DNA of 64,000 nt, taken from positions 59,677 through 123,676 of the forward strand of contig NZ_JBEZFP010000007.1 in assembly GCF_040649515.1 (NCBI RefSeq), written 5' to 3'. The stretch's first letter is position 1; each line of letters opens with the position of its first letter. This DNA is from Yinghuangia elevatio. Lineage in GTDB: Bacteria; Actinomycetota; Actinomycetes; Streptomycetales; Streptomycetaceae. Below the pieces are notes generated by a model. The model had not been told where the DNA came from and searched no databases. It was given only the letters and a program-made list of their open reading frames with translations. Below are positions 25,389 through 34,256 of this stretch, piece by piece. Both the position numbers and the translations under genes were made by a program.

Positions 25389-26045
25389 ATGACCTCCCCC
25401 ACCCCCGCGCCCGCCGGATCCCCCGCCGTCACCGCCGCCGATCGTGCCGCCGCCGGCACGGTGCTCGCGCGCGAGGCCGCACGGTTCGCCGGACTCGGGT
25501 GGATGCGCGGTACGTCGGGCAACCTGTCCGTCGTCATATCGCACGACCCGGTGCGCCTCGCGGTCACCGCGAGCGGCCTCGACAAGGGCGAACTCGGCCC
25601 GGACGACCTGGTCGTGGTGGACGGCGCCGGCGTCCCGGTCGCCGCCGACCAGGGGCCCGGCACGCCGCGCAAGCCGTCCGCGGAGGCGGCCCTGCACGCG
25701 CGCGTCGTGGCCCTCACGGACGCCCGGGCGGTCTTCCACGTGCACACGCTGCAGGGCGTGCAGGCGGGCGCGCGCTGGCCGGGCGGCGTCGAGTTGTCCG
25801 ACTTGGAGATGCTGAAGGGCATCGGACGCTCCGCGCACGACGAGAAGGTCGTGATCCCGGTCATCGCCAACAGCCAGGACATGGCGGTGCTAGGCGACCG
25901 CCTGGAGGCCGCGATGGTCGAGGGTGTCCCGGCGGTGATCGTCGCGTCGCACGGCATGTACGTCTGGGGCAAGGACCCCATGCAGGCGCGGCACCACGTC
26001 GAGATCGTGCAGTGGCTCCTGGAGTACAAGGTCGCCACGGGCTGA
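25389..26045 (+). CDS. mtnB: Methylthioribulose-1-phosphate dehydratase
   Basis: 218 residues of class II aldolase fold. The enzyme dehydrates 5-methylthioribulose 1-phosphate in methionine salvage. Evidence: MRGTSGNLSVVI near residue 40, the zinc ligands FHVHT (residues about 117-119), and SHGMYVWGKDPMQARHHVEI near the C-terminus, typical of MtnB rather than fuculose aldolases. The gene converges with mtnA 36 bases away, the next-earlier enzyme of the same pathway, which secures the assignment. Confidence 0.93.
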   Translation: MTSPTPAPAGSPAVTAADRAAAGTVLAREAARFAGLGWMRGTSGNLSVVISHDPVRLAVTASGLDKGELGPDDLVVVDGAGVPVAADQGPGTPRKPSAEAALHARVVALTDARAVFHVHTLQGVQAGARWPGGVELSDLEMLKGIGRSAHDEKVVIPVIANSQDMAVLGDRLEAAMVEGVPAVIVASHGMYVWGKDPMQARHHVEIVQWLLEYKVATG

Positions 26046-26081
26046 CCTGCCCCGAACAACGAACCACGGCCGACCTGCTCG

Positions 26082-27083
26082 TCAGGTGCGCGGCTCGGTG
26101 ACTCCCCGCTCGCTGACGATGGCACTGATGAGCCGGGCCGGCGTGACGTCGAAGGCGGGGTTGAAGGCGCGCGAGCCCTCGGGGGCCACGCGGACGCCGC
26201 CCCACTCCAGGACCTCGCTCTCCGGGCGCTCCTCGATCTCGATCGCGTCGCCGTGCGGCGTCGCGGGGTCGAAGGTGGTCTGCGGCGCGGCCACGACGAA
26301 GGGGATGCCCGCGTCGGCGCAGGCCAGCGCGACGCCGACCGAGCCGATCTTGTTCGCGGTGTCGCCGTTGGCCGCTATTCGGTCCGCGCCTATGACGGCG
26401 ACGTCGACGAGGCCGCGCAGGATCGTACTGGCCGCGGCGCCGTCCGGCTGGACGAAGTGCGGGATGCCCTCCTGGTCCAGCTCCCAGGCCGTCAGCCGCG
26501 ACCCTTGCAGGAGCGGGCGGGTCTCGTCGGCGTAGACGACTTCCAGGACCCCGCGCTCGTGCAGTTCGCGGATGATGCCCAGGGCGGTGCCCCACCCGGC
26601 GGTCGCGAGCGACCCGGTGTTGCAGTGCGTCAGGACCCGCAGCGGTCGGCGCTCGACGTGCGCCAGGATCCAGTCGGCGCCGTTGGCACCGATCGCCTTG
26701 TTGGCCGCGACGTCCTCGCGTACGACCGCCTCGGCCTCCGCGACGACGGCCGCGACGCCCTGCGGTACCAGCGGCAGCACGCGGTCGACTCCGCCGGCCA
26801 GGTTGACCGCGGTCGGCCGGGCATCCCGAATGCGCGAAACGGCGTCGCGCAAAGTGTCCTCGCTCCACCCTTCGCGCTCGGCCTGGAGCATGGCGATCGC
26901 CACACCGAACGCACCCGAGGCGCCGAGCGCGGGGGCGCCGCGTACCGCGAGCCGCCGGATCGCGTCGATCAGCGTGTCGACGTCGGTGACGTCCAGGCGC
27001 ACGATCTCGCGCGGCAGCGCGGTCTGGTCGATGAGGTGAAGTCCCTTGCCGTGCCAGGCAAGCGAGCGTACTTCGATGGCCAC
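26082..27083 (-). CDS. mtnA: S-methyl-5-thioribose-1-phosphate isomerase
   Basis: 333 residues from GTG. This enzyme isomerises the aldose 5-methylthioribose 1-phosphate to the ketose. The eIF2B-like fold shows RRLAVRGAPALGASGAFGVA, the catalytic Cys 154 in LTHCNTGSLATAGWGTALG, ADETRPLLQGSRLTAWEL, and catalytic Asp 234 in VIGADRIAANGDTANKIGS. It is convergent with mtnB; mtnD-mtnC are 14 kb away. The kinase or phosphorylase step that feeds it is not in the window. Confidence 0.96.
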   Translation of the reverse strand: MAIEVRSLAWHGKGLHLIDQTALPREIVRLDVTDVDTLIDAIRRLAVRGAPALGASGAFGVAIAMLQAEREGWSEDTLRDAVSRIRDARPTAVNLAGGVDRVLPLVPQGVAAVVAEAEAVVREDVAANKAIGANGADWILAHVERRPLRVLTHCNTGSLATAGWGTALGIIRELHERGVLEVVYADETRPLLQGSRLTAWELDQEGIPHFVQPDGAAASTILRGLVDVAVIGADRIAANGDTANKIGSVGVALACADAGIPFVVAAPQTTFDPATPHGDAIEIEERPESEVLEWGGVRVAPEGSRAFNPAFDVTPARLISAIVSERGVTEPRT

Positions 27084-27263
27084 GGGCGATTCCCCTGCGG
27101 TGCGGTCGGGCGGCGGTCGGCCGGCGGGGTGGGGTCCGGCATTACATCGATCGTATGACCAGGTTGTTAACGGGACGTAACCGTATTCGCCGTCACGCTG
27201 CCCGCATGCTGGACATATTGACCACCTGGCGAGACGGGGTGATAGGTTCCCGGAAATCCGCCT

Positions 27264-27280
27264 GATGTGATCATCACATC
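27264..27280. promoter_or_regulatory. Palindrome in the BMP operon leader
   Basis: GATGTGAT and ATCACATC flank a single C. The TGTGAT/ATCACA core with odd spacing is typical of GntR-type or Crp-like sites. It lies upstream of a small frame and 331 bases before the lipoprotein gene. Likely an operator for the nucleoside transport operon. Confidence 0.5.
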
Positions 27281-27313
27281 GGCGTCCCGTCGTCCTCAGA
27301 GAGGGGGTCAGCC

Positions 27314-27493
27314 GTGGCCGAGTCGCCCCGCATCCGCGCGAACGCGCAGGTCGGAAACGCGTACGTCGTATACGACGTCAGCGACGCACTCATGCATTCC
27401 CACGGCTGCCCGATGGCGTGCGTACTCCCGCCCCTCGCCCCCGGCCGCTCCGTCGCCGCCGCGTCGCCCCGCCGCCGCTGTTCCTGCCGCTGA
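27314..27493 (+). CDS. Possible 59-residue protein ahead of the nucleoside transport operon
   Basis: GTG preceded by GAGAGGGGG at good spacing opens a 59-codon frame: VAESPRIRANAQVGNAYVVY, then DVSDALMHSHGCPMACVLPP and an arginine-rich end. It has two cysteines near His and Met. There is no recognisable domain. Support is the strong ribosome-binding site and reasonable codon use; it may be a leader peptide or spurious. The remainder of 27084-27610 holds only the palindrome and presumed promoter. Confidence 0.35.
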   Translation: MAESPRIRANAQVGNAYVVYDVSDALMHSHGCPMACVLPPLAPGRSVAAASPRRRCSCR

Positions 27494-27610
27494 AGCATCG
27501 TGCGCGCGCCAACGCAGAGCCGGTCGTCATCAGCGGATCCCCCGAAGTCAAGTACCTCCATGGCGCGGCCCGCTCCCGCGCGCAACGTTCCCGAACAGCT
27601 GAGGACCCCC

Positions 27611-28669
27611 ATGTACAGCAAGACCTCCCGCCGCCTGGCGTTCACCGCCGTCGCCGTCACCACCGCCCTGGCCGCGACCGCGTGCAACGCCTCGAGCGAC
27701 GACGACAAGGCCTCCGGCACCGGCGGGTCCGGTGACAAGTCGCTCGTCCTGGTGACGCCCGAGCCCGTCGGCCTCAACGACTTCCTCAAGCTCGCGAAGC
27801 AGGGCACCGAGTCGGCCGCCAAGAAGCTCGGCGGCTCGGCCTCCACCCTGGAGAGCAAGGACCCGACGGCGATCCAGCAGAACGTGGAGAGCGCGGTACG
27901 CAAGAAGCCCGCCGTCGTCGTCGCGGTCGGCTTCGAGTTCGACGACGTCATCGCGCAGCAGGCCGAGGCCAACCCGCAGCAGCAGTTCCTGCTGGTCGAC
28001 TCCTGCACCAAGAAGTCCTACCCGAACGTGACCTGCGCGGTGTTCCGCGAGCACGAGGGCGCCTTCCTGGCCGGCGCCGAGGCGGGCCTGCTGACCAAGA
28101 CGGGCAAGGTCGGCGCGGTCGTCGCGGTCGACTCGCCGCAGATCCGCCGCTTCTCCGACCCGTTCGGCGCGGGCGCCAAGCACACCAAGGCGACCTCCGA
28201 GTTCACCCAGGTCTTCGTGGGCGGCCAGAACCCGTTCAACGACCCGGCGCGCGCCAAGGAGCAGACCACCTCGCTCAAGACGAAGGACGTCGACATCGTC
28301 ATGGGCGCCGCGTCCGCCGCGGGCAACCTCGGGGTCTTCGACGCCGCGAAGGCCAACGGCCAGCAGGCGTTCGGCGTCGACGTCAACCAGTGCGGCAAGG
28401 CCGTCGGCACGGTCGTCGACAACGTGATCAAGCACACGGACGTCGCGATCGAGAAGGCCGTCGAGCAGATCGACGGCGGCAAGCCGGGCGGCATCTCCTC
28501 GTACGGCGTGCAGGAGGGCGGCATCACGCTGACCAGCCTGGAGCCGAACGTCGCGTCGTCGCAGTGCACCATCGCCGAGCACCCGGACGTCATCAAGGCC
28601 GTCACCGACCTGCGCGACCAGATCGTCTCGGGCAAGCTCACCGTCGCCGACCCGGTCGCGGCGAAGTAG
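27611..28669 (+). CDS. BMP-family substrate-binding lipoprotein (nucleoside/purine ABC transporter)
   Basis: 352 residues. The signal peptide ends in the lipobox LAATAC with lipid-modified Cys 25. The mature part is a periplasmic-binding fold of the Bmp/PnrA type: LVLVTPEPVGLNDFLKLAKQ, then VGFEFDDVIAQQAEANPQQQ, VDSCTKKSYPNVTCAVFREHE, GAVVAVDSPQIRRFSDPFGA and AFGVDVNQCGKAVGTVVDNV. Members bind nucleosides outside the membrane. It heads an operon with matching ATPase and two permeases, plus a nucleoside phosphorylase, which strongly supports nucleoside uptake. Confidence 0.93.
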   Translation: MYSKTSRRLAFTAVAVTTALAATACNASSDDDKASGTGGSGDKSLVLVTPEPVGLNDFLKLAKQGTESAAKKLGGSASTLESKDPTAIQQNVESAVRKKPAVVVAVGFEFDDVIAQQAEANPQQQFLLVDSCTKKSYPNVTCAVFREHEGAFLAGAEAGLLTKTGKVGAVVAVDSPQIRRFSDPFGAGAKHTKATSEFTQVFVGGQNPFNDPARAKEQTTSLKTKDVDIVMGAASAAGNLGVFDAAKANGQQAFGVDVNQCGKAVGTVVDNVIKHTDVAIEKAVEQIDGGKPGGISSYGVQEGGITLTSLEPNVASSQCTIAEHPDVIKAVTDLRDQIVSGKLTVADPVAAK

Positions 28670-28679
28670 CCCCGGCGGT

Positions 28680-28750
28680 TCCGGCAGCACAAGCAGTACA
28701 GGCAGTACAGGCAGTTCACGCGGTTTCAGCAGTACAGGCGGTGCAAGCGG
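28680..28750. repeat. Degenerate 9-base tandem repeat between BMP and ATPase genes
   Basis: Units close to GCAGTACAG are repeated about seven times between the lipoprotein stop and the ATPase leader. It does not form a terminator. Comparable 9-base arrays occur elsewhere in the window. Confidence 0.7.
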
Positions 28751-28847
28751 TGCCGACCCGGTGCCGCGGCCGGAGGCGTCCCCCTCCGGCCGCGGCACCG
28801 GCGGCGCATCGCGGCGCGGTACCCAGGTTCCGAACGGAAGTCGACAG

Positions 28848-30593
28848 ATGACCGATACGTCCACTCGTCCCGGCGCGTCCTCGGACGCCTCCGCGGTGCC
28901 CGAGGTGGAACTGCGCGGCATCGTCAAGCGGTTCCCCGGGGTGCTGGCCTGCGACCGCGTCGACCTCGCCGTCGCGACCGGCGAGGTGCACGCGCTCATG
29001 GGGGAGAACGGCGCCGGCAAGTCCACCCTGATGTCCGTGCTGTACGGCCTCCAGCGCCCGGACGACGGACAGGTCCTCCTGCGCGGCACCGCACACCGCT
29101 TCACCTCGCCGCTCCAGGCCATCGACGCCGGACTCGGCATGGTCCACCAGGGCTTCAAGCTGTTCCCGTCGCTGTCCGTCACCGAGAACGTCGTCTACGG
29201 CTCGGAGCCGCTGCGCCGCGGCTTCGTGGACCGCGCGGCCGCCCGGGCGCGCGTCGCCGAACTCGTCGAGCGCCACGGGCTCCAGGTGCCGCCGGACGCC
29301 CGCGTCGGCGACCTTCCGGTGGGTGTGCAGCAGCGCGTCGAGATCCTCAAGCTGCTCTACCGCGACGCCCGCGTCCTGATCCTCGACGAGCCCACCGCGG
29401 TCCTGACCCCGGCCGAGGCCGACCGGCTGCTCGACGTCGTACGCGGCCTCGCCGCCGCCGACCGCACCGTGCTCCTGGTCACCCACAAGCTCCACGAGGT
29501 CATGGCGGTCAGCGACCACGTCACGGTGCTGCGCGACGGCCGCGTCACGGCCCGCCTGACCACCGCCGACACCGACCCGGCCGCGATCGCCGCGGCGATG
29601 ACCGGGCGCGAGATCGACCTCGACAAGCGGCATCCGGCGGGCCGTCCCGCCGACGAGGTGCTCGCCGTCGAGGACCTGACCGTCGCCGCCGCGCAGCGCG
29701 ACGCGCAGCCGCTCGTCGACGGGGTGTCGCTGCGGGTGCGCGCGGGGGAGATCGTCGGCATCGCGGGGGTGGCCGGCAACGGGCAGAGCGAACTCGTCGA
29801 GGCGCTGGCCGGGTTGCGCCCGGCCCGCGAGGGACGCGTGGTGGTCGCCGGCACGGAGGTCGCGTCCGGCGGCAAGGGCGTGAGTGTCGCGCGCCGCCGG
29901 GCCGCGGGGCTCGCGTACGTCCCCGAGGACCGCGGCGAGGTCGGCGCCGCCCGTACCGCGCCGCTCGCCGACAACCTCGCGATGGGCTTCCACCGCCGCG
30001 CCCCGATAGCCGGACGCGGCGGGCTGCTGCGGCGCGCCGCGATCCGCGCGCACGCCGCCCGGGTCGTCGAACGCTTCGGCGTGAAGGCCGCGTCCGGGGC
30101 GGTGCCGATCGGCACGTTGTCCGGCGGCAACCAGCAGAAGGCGATTTTGGGCCGCGAGATCACCCACGACGCGCCACTGCTGATCGTCGAACAGCCCACG
30201 CGCGGCGTGGACATCGGCTCGATCGAGAACATCCACGCCCGGCTGGTCGAGTACCGCGACGCCGGCCACGGCATCCTGCTGGTGTCGGCCGAGCTGAGCG
30301 AGATCCTCACGCTCTCGGACCGCGTCCTCGTGATGTACGAGGGCCGCGTCGTCGCCGACCTGCCGCGCGCCGAGGCCGACTTGGCCACCGTCGGCCTCGC
30401 GATGGCCGGCGGCACCCCGGGTACCCCCGACGCGTCCGATGCCCCCGACGCGTCCGATGCCTCCGACAACTCCGCAGCCGCCGGGGTGTTCCCCGACTCC
30501 CCCGACTCGCCCGCGTCCCCCGACTTCCCCGTCTCGGCCTCCTCCGACGCCGAGACCCGCCGCCCGACAGAGCGCGATGCCGACCATGACTGA
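28848..30593 (+). CDS. ABC transporter ATPase, double-domain nucleoside/sugar type
   Basis: 581 residues with two ATPase domains. Domain 1 has Walker A GENGAGKST and Walker B VLILDEPTAVLTP; its signature is the unusual LPVGVQQRVEILK. Domain 2 has the degenerate P-loop GVAGNGQSE, signature LSGGNQQK and LIVEQPTRGVDIG, as in the YufO/RbsA group. This combination is normal for BMP-linked transporters. The last 70 residues are a disordered Asp/Pro/Ser repeat (PDASDAPDASDASD) encoded by 9-base repeats. It energises the two downstream permeases; its 3' end overlaps the first permease. Confidence 0.94.
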   Translation: MTDTSTRPGASSDASAVPEVELRGIVKRFPGVLACDRVDLAVATGEVHALMGENGAGKSTLMSVLYGLQRPDDGQVLLRGTAHRFTSPLQAIDAGLGMVHQGFKLFPSLSVTENVVYGSEPLRRGFVDRAAARARVAELVERHGLQVPPDARVGDLPVGVQQRVEILKLLYRDARVLILDEPTAVLTPAEADRLLDVVRGLAAADRTVLLVTHKLHEVMAVSDHVTVLRDGRVTARLTTADTDPAAIAAAMTGREIDLDKRHPAGRPADEVLAVEDLTVAAAQRDAQPLVDGVSLRVRAGEIVGIAGVAGNGQSELVEALAGLRPAREGRVVVAGTEVASGGKGVSVARRRAAGLAYVPEDRGEVGAARTAPLADNLAMGFHRRAPIAGRGGLLRRAAIRAHAARVVERFGVKAASGAVPIGTLSGGNQQKAILGREITHDAPLLIVEQPTRGVDIGSIENIHARLVEYRDAGHGILLVSAELSEILTLSDRVLVMYEGRVVADLPRAEADLATVGLAMAGGTPGTPDASDAPDASDASDNSAAAGVFPDSPDSPASPDFPVSASSDAETRRPTERDADHD

Positions 30594-31791
30594 CCACAAG
30601 CGTCCCTCCCCCGGTGCGTCCCAAGGCGCCGGAGTCGTCCTCGGGTTCGCGCGCCGCGCCGTGTTCTCCCCCGTCACCGCCGCGATCGTGGCCGCGTTCG
30701 TGGTCGGGGCGATCATCCTGGCGTCGACGGGTGCCGATCCGTTCGCCGCCTACCAGGCGATCTTCGAGACCTCGCTCGGCGGCGAGGGCATCAGCGACAC
30801 CGCCACCAAGTCGATCCCGATCGTCGGCATGGCGGTCGCGCTCGCGATTCCGCTGCGCGCGGGGCTCGTGAACCTGGGCGGCGACGGGCAGTTGGTCCTC
30901 GGCGCGCTGGCCGCGGCCGTGGTGGGCCTTTACTCGCCGTTCCCGGCGCCGGTCACCGTCGTGCTCGCGCTGCTGGCCGGGATCCTGGCCGGCGGCCTGT
31001 GGGCCTCGCTTGCCGCACTGCTGGAAATCACGTGCGGCGTGCCGCTGCTGGTCAGCAGCCTGCTGATGAGCTACCCGGCGATCTCGCTGGTGTCCTACCT
31101 GATCCGCTTCCACCTGCTGGAGAAGGGCTCGGGCATCCCGCAGTCCGAGCGGCTGCCGGACGGCGTACGGCTGCCCGAGTTCGCCACCGACGGCGGGCTG
31201 GGCACCGGCATCAGCATCGGCATCTTCCTGGTCCTGGCCGCCGCGCTGGTGTTCGCGTTCGTCGAGTCCCGCACGTCCGCCGGGTTCGAGCTGCGCATGA
31301 CGGGCCGCGGCGCGCGGTTCTCGGCGTATGCCGGTGTCGACCGACCGCGCCTGACGATCCGTCTGATGTTCGCGTCCGGTGGCCTCGCCGGGCTGGTCGG
31401 GGCGATCATGGTGCTCGGGTTCCCGTACCGGCTGACGGACGGCGCGCTGACCACTCCCGCGTACACCTGGACCGGACTGCTCGCGGCACTGCTCGCGGCC
31501 GCGTCCCCGATCGGCACCATCGTCGCCGGCTTCTTCTTCGCGGCGCTGACCGTGGGCGGCTTCGGCATGGAGCAGGAGACGGCCGTGCCGCAGCAGCTGA
31601 CCTCGGTGCTCCAGGCGGTCATCATCCTGTTCCTGGCGGTGCGCACCGGGGTGTTCGCGAAGGGCGCGTGGCTGCGCGGCCGCCGCCCGGGACGAATACC
31701 GCCGGGCGCGGAACCCTCCGTCGCCGGACCACCGCACATCGAGCCGCCGAGCACCGAGTCTCCCGTGCCCGCCGAGACCGGAGGCCGGTGA
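30577..31791 (+). CDS. ABC transporter permease (YufP-like)
   Basis: 404 residues (or 401 from the ATG at 30586). About nine membrane helices, including AAIVAAFVVGAIILASTGAD and the conserved IVGMAVALAIPLRAGLVNLG, which precedes GGDGQL, a hallmark of BPD_transp_2 permeases for nucleosides. The cytoplasmic loop GRGARFSAYAGVDRPRLTIR is the coupling region for the ATPase. It overlaps the ATPase gene and ends two bases before the next permease. The last 45 residues are proline-rich and disordered. Confidence 0.92.
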   Translation: MPTMTDHKRPSPGASQGAGVVLGFARRAVFSPVTAAIVAAFVVGAIILASTGADPFAAYQAIFETSLGGEGISDTATKSIPIVGMAVALAIPLRAGLVNLGGDGQLVLGALAAAVVGLYSPFPAPVTVVLALLAGILAGGLWASLAALLEITCGVPLLVSSLLMSYPAISLVSYLIRFHLLEKGSGIPQSERLPDGVRLPEFATDGGLGTGISIGIFLVLAAALVFAFVESRTSAGFELRMTGRGARFSAYAGVDRPRLTIRLMFASGGLAGLVGAIMVLGFPYRLTDGALTTPAYTWTGLLAALLAAASPIGTIVAGFFFAALTVGGFGMEQETAVPQQLTSVLQAVIILFLAVRTGVFAKGAWLRGRRPGRIPPGAEPSVAGPPHIEPPSTESPVPAETGGR

Positions 31792-31792
31792 C

Positions 31793-32806
31793 ATGTCCTT
31801 CGATGCCGAACTGATCTTCTCCGCGCTGCGCGCGCTGACGCCCGTGCTGTTCGCGGCCCTCGGCGGCGCCCTGTGCGAGCGCGCGGGCGTCTTCAACGTG
31901 TCCCTCGAAGGGACCATGCTCACCGGCTGCTTCGCGGCCGTCACCGGCAGCTGGTACACCGGCAGCGCGTGGGGCGGCGTGCTCGCCGCGATGCTCGCGG
32001 GCATGGCGTTCTCGGCGATCCTCGCGATCGGCGCGGTCAGCCTGGGCGCGGACGCCGTCGTGGTGGGCATCGCGCTCAACCTGCTCGCGGTCGGCCTGAC
32101 CGGCTTCCTGCTGCGGACCGTGTTCGGCACGCAGGGCACGTTCAGCGACCCCGACCTCAAGGGCCTCGAACCGGTCGACATCCCCGGGGTGGAGTCCGTC
32201 CCCTTCCTCGGCGACGCCGTCTCCGGGCACTCGCCGCTGGTCTACCTGTCGTGGGTCGCGGTCGCGGTCATCGCCGTCATGCTGTCGCGCCACCCGTGGG
32301 GTGTGCGGCTGCGCGGCGTCGGCGAGGCGCCCGAGGCCGCGCAGAGCCTCGGGGTCAGCGTCGCCAAGTACCGGTACGCCGCCGTCCTCACCTCCGGCGC
32401 GCTGTGCGGCCTGGCCGGCGCGCAGCTGGCGCTCGGCAACGTGACGCTGTTCTCCGAGAACATGACGGCGGGACGCGGCTGGATCGCGGTCGTCGCGGTC
32501 ATGCTCGGCCGCGCGCTGCCGGTCGGCGTCCTGCTCGCCGGCCTGCTGTTCGGGCTCGTCGAGGCGATCGGCTTCCGGCTCCAGGGCGAGGGCATGCCGC
32601 AGCAGGCCGCCGACGCCGCGCCGTACGTGATGACGCTGGTCGCGCTGTTCCTCGCGACGAGGCCGAGGTTCCGCGGCGGCATGGTGCGCCGCAGACCGCG
32701 GGGCGCGCCGACCGACGGAGCCGACGCCGCCCGGGGCGGCGGCGGAGGCGACCGCGACACGTCCGCCCCGGTGTCCCCCGTCCCCAGCTTGGAGCCGAAG
32801 TCATGA
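31793..32806 (+). CDS. ABC transporter permease (YufQ-like)
   Basis: 337 residues, the second half of the membrane heterodimer. It opens with ELIFSALRALTPVLFAALGG and ALCERAGVFNVSLEGTMLTG, the family's typical start, and carries coupling loop GVRLRGVGEAPEAAQSLGVS. About eight helices are visible. Its stop overlaps the nucleoside phosphorylase ATG. The C-terminus after residue 295 is a charged, glycine-rich tail in the cytoplasm. Confidence 0.93.
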   Translation: MSFDAELIFSALRALTPVLFAALGGALCERAGVFNVSLEGTMLTGCFAAVTGSWYTGSAWGGVLAAMLAGMAFSAILAIGAVSLGADAVVVGIALNLLAVGLTGFLLRTVFGTQGTFSDPDLKGLEPVDIPGVESVPFLGDAVSGHSPLVYLSWVAVAVIAVMLSRHPWGVRLRGVGEAPEAAQSLGVSVAKYRYAAVLTSGALCGLAGAQLALGNVTLFSENMTAGRGWIAVVAVMLGRALPVGVLLAGLLFGLVEAIGFRLQGEGMPQQAADAAPYVMTLVALFLATRPRFRGGMVRRRPRGAPTDGADAARGGGGGDRDTSAPVSPVPSLEPKS

Positions 32807-33567
32807 CCTCCGCCCGTCCCACCGTCCTCCCGATCACCAAGATCCCCAGCTCGGGTCTGCCCGCGTACGCGGTCGTCGTCGGCGACCCGGCGCGCGCCGG
32901 GCTGGTGGCGAAGCTCCTCGACGGTGCCGAGCAGCTAGGCGCGAACCGCGAGTACGTCACGTACGCCGGCACCTGGCGCGGCGTCCCCGTCGTCGTGTCG
33001 TCGCACGGGGTCGGCGGCCCGGGCGCGGTTTGCCTGTTCGGCGAACTCGCCGAGGCAGGCGTGACGACCATCGTCCGGCTCGGCACGGCCGGGGCGATCG
33101 CCCGCGGGATCGGCGACGGCGACCTGATCGTGGCCGAGGCGGCGGTGCGCGACGACGGCGTGACGCAGCAGCTCGTGCCGGCCGAGTTCCCGGCGGCGGC
33201 GACCCCCGAGGTCGTGCTCGCGCTGCAAGGTGCGGCACGCGAGCACGAGGCGGCGTACCACCGCGGCACGGTGTGGACGCGGGCCGCGTTCCTGCCGGGT
33301 GTGCTGGAACTGCCGATGAAGCCGTATCAGCGGGCCGGCGTGCTCGCGATCGAGATGGAGTTGTCGGCGCTGCTGGTGTTCGCGGCGCTCAACGGCCTGC
33401 GGGCGGGCGGCGCGCTGGTGATCGACGGCATCGCCGCCGACGACCTGGTGGACGACGACGGCAACAGCAACTACGACCCGCACCGCAAGGTCGTCGCCGA
33501 GGGTGTGGAGAAGGCCGCGCTCGTCGCGCTGGACGCAGTGTGGCGGCTGGCCCAGGACGACGCGTGA
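32803..33567 (+). CDS. Nucleoside phosphorylase (uridine phosphorylase-like)
   Basis: 254 residues of the PNP/UDP (NP-I) family. Phosphate-binding segment VVVGDPARAGLVAK near residue 25, GVGGPGAVCLFGEL, TIVRLGTAGAIARGIGDGDL, and the ribose-binding EMELSALLVFAAL (Glu-Met-Glu) all fit. It cleaves an imported nucleoside to base plus ribose 1-phosphate. The four-base overlap with the permease gene means uptake and cleavage are translationally linked. The base specificity is not certain; uridine is suggested by overall resemblance. Confidence 0.9.
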   Translation: MTSARPTVLPITKIPSSGLPAYAVVVGDPARAGLVAKLLDGAEQLGANREYVTYAGTWRGVPVVVSSHGVGGPGAVCLFGELAEAGVTTIVRLGTAGAIARGIGDGDLIVAEAAVRDDGVTQQLVPAEFPAAATPEVVLALQGAAREHEAAYHRGTVWTRAAFLPGVLELPMKPYQRAGVLAIEMELSALLVFAALNGLRAGGALVIDGIAADDLVDDDGNSNYDPHRKVVAEGVEKAALVALDAVWRLAQDDA

Positions 33568-34256
33568 CGGCGGGGACTTCTTCGGGGAGGCCGCCGACAG
33601 CGCCTTCGGCATCCCCTTCGACACCCCGTTCCGAGGCGGCGCCCGCGTCCGCGACGCGCGGGTTCGTCGGGCGTACGTCGGCCGACGCCCGCGACCCGCG
33701 CCTGCCTCCCGGCCAGTACGACGCCCACAACTCCTTCCCGGTGCTGTCGGCCGAGGTCACCCCCGAACTCGCCGCCGCGGACTGGACGTTCCGCATCGAC
33801 GGGCTCGTGGCCTCGCCGCGCGCCTGGACATGGGACGACGCGCACGCACTGCCCGCGAGCACCTACGAGGGGCCCATCCACTGCGTCACATCGTGGTCGA
33901 AGCTGTCGACCCGGTTCACCGGGGTGTCGGTCGACGACTTCCTCCGCGCGGTGGGGCCGCTGCCCGCGGCGACGCATGTGGTGGCGTATGCGCACACGGG
34001 ATACACCACCAATCTCGCGCTCGACGATCTGGTGGACGGCAAGGCGTGGATCGCGTTCGACTACGAGGGCGAACCGCTCACCGCCGCGCACGGCGGTCCG
34101 GCCCGGCTGCTCGTGCCGCACCTGTACTTCTGGAAGAGCGCGAAGTGGATCGCCGGACTGCGGCTGGTGGACCGCGACGAACCCGGGTTCTGGGAACGGA
34201 ACGGCTACCACCACCGGGGCGATCCGTGGGCGGAGGAACGCTATGCGGGCGACTGA
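33564..34256 (+). CDS. Sulfite-oxidase-fold molybdopterin-binding protein
   Basis: 230 residues from a GTG overlapping the phosphorylase stop. A short disordered leader precedes the Moco domain: RLPPGQYDAHNSFPVLSAEV, then FRIDGLVASPRAWTWDDAHA and the molybdenum-ligand cysteine in EGPIHCVTSWSKL. FTGVSVDDFLRAVGPLP and HLYFWKSAKWIAGLRLVDRD follow. It resembles the stand-alone molybdopterin-dependent oxidoreductases that lack heme and dimerisation domains; no Tat signal is seen, so it is cytoplasmic. It overlaps the following flavin reductase gene, its likely electron partner. Confidence 0.9.
   Translation: MTAGTSSGRPPTAPSASPSTPRSEAAPASATRGFVGRTSADARDPRLPPGQYDAHNSFPVLSAEVTPELAAADWTFRIDGLVASPRAWTWDDAHALPASTYEGPIHCVTSWSKLSTRFTGVSVDDFLRAVGPLPAATHVVAYAHTGYTTNLALDDLVDGKAWIAFDYEGEPLTAAHGGPARLLVPHLYFWKSAKWIAGLRLVDRDEPGFWERNGYHHRGDPWAEERYAGD

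Noticed and set aside
28716..30716. A 666-codon minus-strand frame opposite the ABC ATPase
   Set aside because: It is an antisense shadow produced by GC-rich third positions; the plus strand encodes a complete double ATPase with all motifs.
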